A DNA stretch of 15,838 nt from assembly GCA_030626685.1 (NCBI GenBank), contig DAOUTL010000013.1, positions 1 through 15,838 of the forward strand, given 5' to 3'. The notes under the pieces are model-generated. The model worked only from the letters and a program-made list of their open reading frames with translations, ran no database searches and was not told the DNA's origin. Shown in pieces: positions 13,997-15,838 of this stretch. The position numbers were made by a program, and so were the translations under genes. Each line of letters begins with the position of its first letter. Within the stretch, counting starts at the first letter, position 1. This DNA comes from Candidatus Bathyarchaeota archaeon. GTDB lineage: Archaea; Thermoproteota; Bathyarchaeia; Bathyarchaeales; Bathycorpusculaceae.

Positions 13997-15054
13997 GCTG
14001 GATTGCAGAATTAAAAAACGTGACAAAAATTTTCAACGGAATAATAGCCCTAAATAATGTAAATCTGAAAATCCGCAACGGAGAAATCTTGGCTTTACTT
14101 GGACCCAATGGTTCTGGAAAAACAACACTGCTAAAAATTTTGGCTTTCATAGAAAAGCCATCAAAGGGTGAAGTACACTTCTACGGCGGAAAAGTCACAG
14201 ACAAAAATATGACGCAGATGCGAATGGAAAGCACAATGGTTTTTCAAAAAACAATACTCTTCAACACAACGGTATACAACAATGTTGCCTACGGCCTAAA
14301 AATTAGAAAAATGCCAAAAAACAAGATTGATAAAGAAGTAGGCAAAGCACTAAAACTTGTTAAACTAGAAGGTTTTGAAAAAAGGCATGTGAAGGCACTT
14401 TCTGGGGGAGAACAGCAAAGAGTCGCTCTTGCCAGAGCCTTAGCCCTTAACGCTAAACTCCTTCTCTTAGACGAGCCGACCGCAAACCTAGATCCGAAAA
14501 ACGCCTCAATCGTGGAAGAAATAATATCAACGGTAAACCGCGAATTAAAAACCACAATAGTGATGGCTACGCATAACATGTTTCAAGCGAAAAATTTGCC
14601 CAACCGCGTCGCCTTGATAATAAATGGGGAAATAAGCGAAGTTGGAACACCAACAGAAATTTTCGGAAGTCTTTCAAAAACTTTGGCGAGCTTCGCTGCT
14701 CTAGAAAACACTTTCCTGGGAACCGCAAAATTCACTGAGGACGGCACAACTTTAGTTGATATTGGAAACGGTGTCCAAGTAGAAGCAACTGTTCAAAGCT
14801 ATGGCAAGGTTTCAGTTTTTGTTAGTCCAGAAGACATAATTTTATCTAAAAGACGCATTGCATCCAGCGCAAGAAACATTTTTAAAGGTAGGATCGTCGA
14901 AATTTTGGATTTGGGCTCTGTTGTTAGGCTTAAAGTTGACGTTGGAATGCCCTTCACTGTTCAGATAACTAAGCGTTCCTTCAACGAGATGGGACTCACC
15001 CTTAACACGAAGGTATTCTTGGCTTTTAAGGCTTCAAGCGTTCAAATCATTTAA
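13993..15054 (+). CDS. tupC: Tungstate ABC transporter ATP-binding protein with TOBE domain
   Basis: This 353-residue ATPase powers tungstate import. Walker A is GPNGSGKTT (Gly37-Thr45), the Q-loop is in MVFQKTILF, the signature is LSGGEQQRV (from Leu136), Walker B is LLLDEPTANLD (Asp160-Glu161), and the switch histidine is His194 (MATHNM). Residues about 285-353 form a TOBE-type oxyanion-binding domain (SARNIFKGRIVEILDLGS to FLAFKASSVQII), absent from some TupC proteins, which may inhibit transport when internal anion is high. It starts with ATG overlapping the tupB stop by 4 bp. The stop overlaps the stop of the convergent gene on the other strand by a few bases. Confidence 0.92.
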   Translation: MSWIAELKNVTKIFNGIIALNNVNLKIRNGEILALLGPNGSGKTTLLKILAFIEKPSKGEVHFYGGKVTDKNMTQMRMESTMVFQKTILFNTTVYNNVAYGLKIRKMPKNKIDKEVGKALKLVKLEGFEKRHVKALSGGEQQRVALARALALNAKLLLLDEPTANLDPKNASIVEEIISTVNRELKTTIVMATHNMFQAKNLPNRVALIINGEISEVGTPTEIFGSLSKTLASFAALENTFLGTAKFTEDGTTLVDIGNGVQVEATVQSYGKVSVFVSPEDIILSKRRIASSARNIFKGRIVEILDLGSVVRLKVDVGMPFTVQITKRSFNEMGLTLNTKVFLAFKASSVQII

Positions 15055-15281
15055 GATTCCGGTATTCTTTCGTTAGATAATTCATATAGGATTACTAAGG
15101 CTTCGCCTAAAGGTACCTTCAGCCTTGCAGCCAATTCCGTGGGTGTTACGTATGGTTTTTCGTGAAGGACGACTTCTCTTATGTATGCCTTGTGATGTGG
15201 GTACATGACTAGGGCGTGGACTGTTTCGATGAGTATGGGCCAGAGCCTTTCTTTTGCGTATTCTTCAAGGCTCATATGCAT
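15051..15281 (-). CDS. Small winged-helix-like protein
   Basis: This 76-residue protein has an acidic/aromatic N-terminal helix (SLEEYAKERLWPILIETVHALV), then VTPTELAARLKVPLGEALVILYELS, which reads as a helix-turn-helix of the winged-helix type. It lacks any recognised sensor domain. The ATG at 15281 has no clear ribosome binding site, so it may be leaderless; AATATATT just upstream on this strand could be its TATA element. Its stop overlaps the tupC stop by 4 bp in a convergent arrangement. A transcriptional regulator is the best guess; the family is not recognised. Confidence 0.58.
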   Translation of the reverse strand: MHMSLEEYAKERLWPILIETVHALVMYPHHKAYIREVVLHEKPYVTPTELAARLKVPLGEALVILYELSNERIPES

Positions 15282-15320
15282 CAGAATATATTGTGTTGGA
15301 TGTGGTTATTCAGTTTACCG

Positions 15321-15360
15321 TAAAGTATATCTCTTTCAGAGAGTGATTAAAGGCTCTCAG
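15321..15360 (+). promoter_or_regulatory. Promoter and inverted repeat before the HAD gene
   Basis: TAAAGTATAT at 15321-15330 resembles a TATA element and would start transcription near 15350, about 30 bases before the ATG. A 7-bp inverted repeat with one mismatch, CAGAGAG at 15337-15343 and CTCTCAG at 15354-15360, spans that start with a 10-bp spacer. It could be an operator or a hairpin; no regulator can be named. Confidence 0.4.
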
Positions 15361-15383
15361 TTCAAAAAGAAAGTGAAAGAGCG

Positions 15384-15838
15384 ATGACTGTTAAGGCTGT
15401 GGTCTTCGACCTCGACGGAACCCTTGCAAGCTTCAACCTAGACTATAGGGCTGTTAGGGCGGATGTTAGAAGCTTCCTCATAAAAAGGGGATTGCCAGCG
15501 TCCGTTCTATCAACGAATGAAAGCATATTCGAAATGTTAAAGAAAGCCGAAATTTTTCTGAAAAACAATCGCAAATCCAAAAAAGCGATAAAAGAAATCT
15601 GTGGGAAAGCTTTGGCGATAGCCGAAAAATACGAGTTAGAAGCCGCAAAAAGCACAAGCTTACTTCCAGGCGTGGCTGAAACCCTTAAGATATTAAAGAA
15701 AATGGGCTTAAAGATTGGCCTATTCACGATTAACAGTGAAAAATCTACAAATTACATTTTGAAACGGTTCAGAATAGCCGACTTTTTCGATGCCGTAACC
15801 CCAAGAAACAGCGTAAAATACGTTAAACCAAGCAGCGA
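15384..15838 (+). CDS. HAD-family phosphatase, C-terminus cut by window edge
   Basis: The visible 151 residues carry haloacid dehalogenase motifs. Motif I is VVFDLDGTL with nucleophile Asp9 and Asp11. An all-helical cap follows from about residue 20 to 90. Motif II is in IGLFTINS around residue 113, and a Lys in RNSVKYVKP is the likely motif III residue. This is the pattern of phosphoglycolate-phosphatase-like enzymes, which hydrolyse small phosphorylated metabolites; the substrate is unknown. The ATG at 15384 is preceded by GTGA (AAAGTGAAAGAGCG). The frame is open to the last base, so motif IV and the true length cannot be seen. It stands behind its own promoter, not in the tup operon. Confidence 0.85.
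   Translation, partial: MTVKAVVFDLDGTLASFNLDYRAVRADVRSFLIKRGLPASVLSTNESIFEMLKKAEIFLKNNRKSKKAIKEICGKALAIAEKYELEAAKSTSLLPGVAETLKILKKMGLKIGLFTINSEKSTNYILKRFRIADFFDAVTPRNSVKYVKPSS

Noticed and set aside
1..15838. CRISPR array, insertion sequence or ribosomal RNA
   Set aside because: No regularly spaced repeats, transposase motifs or conserved rRNA stretches were seen in reading both strands.

Overview
The window looks archaeal, most plausibly a lineage near Bathyarchaeia/Thermoproteota; that placement is inferred from gene content, not from a marker search. Supporting signs are a eukaryote-like Rpo5/RpoH RNA polymerase subunit, archaeal TATA-like elements (such as CTTATAAG and TTTAAA), GTGA/GGTGA and GGAG ribosome binding sites, many TTG and GTG starts, a NitrOD5-like protein, and archaeal-type NrdD/NrdG and TupA/B/C proteins.

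Positions 1-2390, minus strand, hold part of a head module of a tailed (HK97-type) virus or provirus: a protease/scaffold fusion, a small basic protein, a DUF2190-like capsid decoration protein, and the start of a further gene where a major capsid protein is expected. No portal, terminase or integrase is visible, and the module stops at 2390 against plus-strand genes, so this is a provirus edge or remnant. Positions 2498-4167 hold small genes: a ribbon-helix-helix protein, a very short Hsp20-like protein, a NitrOD5-like protein, and a GNAT acetyltransferase pseudogene broken in at least two places.

Positions 4229-6444 carry an MFS transporter, a GNAT acetyltransferase, and a small Cys-containing minus-strand gene that also seems frameshifted. 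Positions 6674-10020 form the nrdR-nrdD-nrdG operon for anaerobic deoxyribonucleotide synthesis. Its promoter has a near-perfect NrdR box directly after the TATA element and a weaker second box exactly 32 bp further on, which predicts autoregulation of the operon by NrdR.

Positions 10096-10644 encode the most striking protein. Its C-terminal half is an ordinary archaeal Rpo5/RpoH domain, and its N-terminal half resembles the jaw domain of eukaryotic Rpb5, which classical archaeal RpoH subunits lack. A zinc-dependent dehydrogenase follows.

Positions 11671-15054 are a tungstate (or molybdate) uptake locus. A ModE-type regulator is divergent from tupA-tupB-tupC, with a palindromic TATA element and a ModE-like inverted repeat in the 73-bp gap. 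A small winged-helix-like gene converges on tupC, and the window ends inside a HAD-family phosphatase gene. Tungsten is needed for the pterin cofactor of oxidoreductases in anaerobes, which fits the oxygen-independent ribonucleotide reductase.
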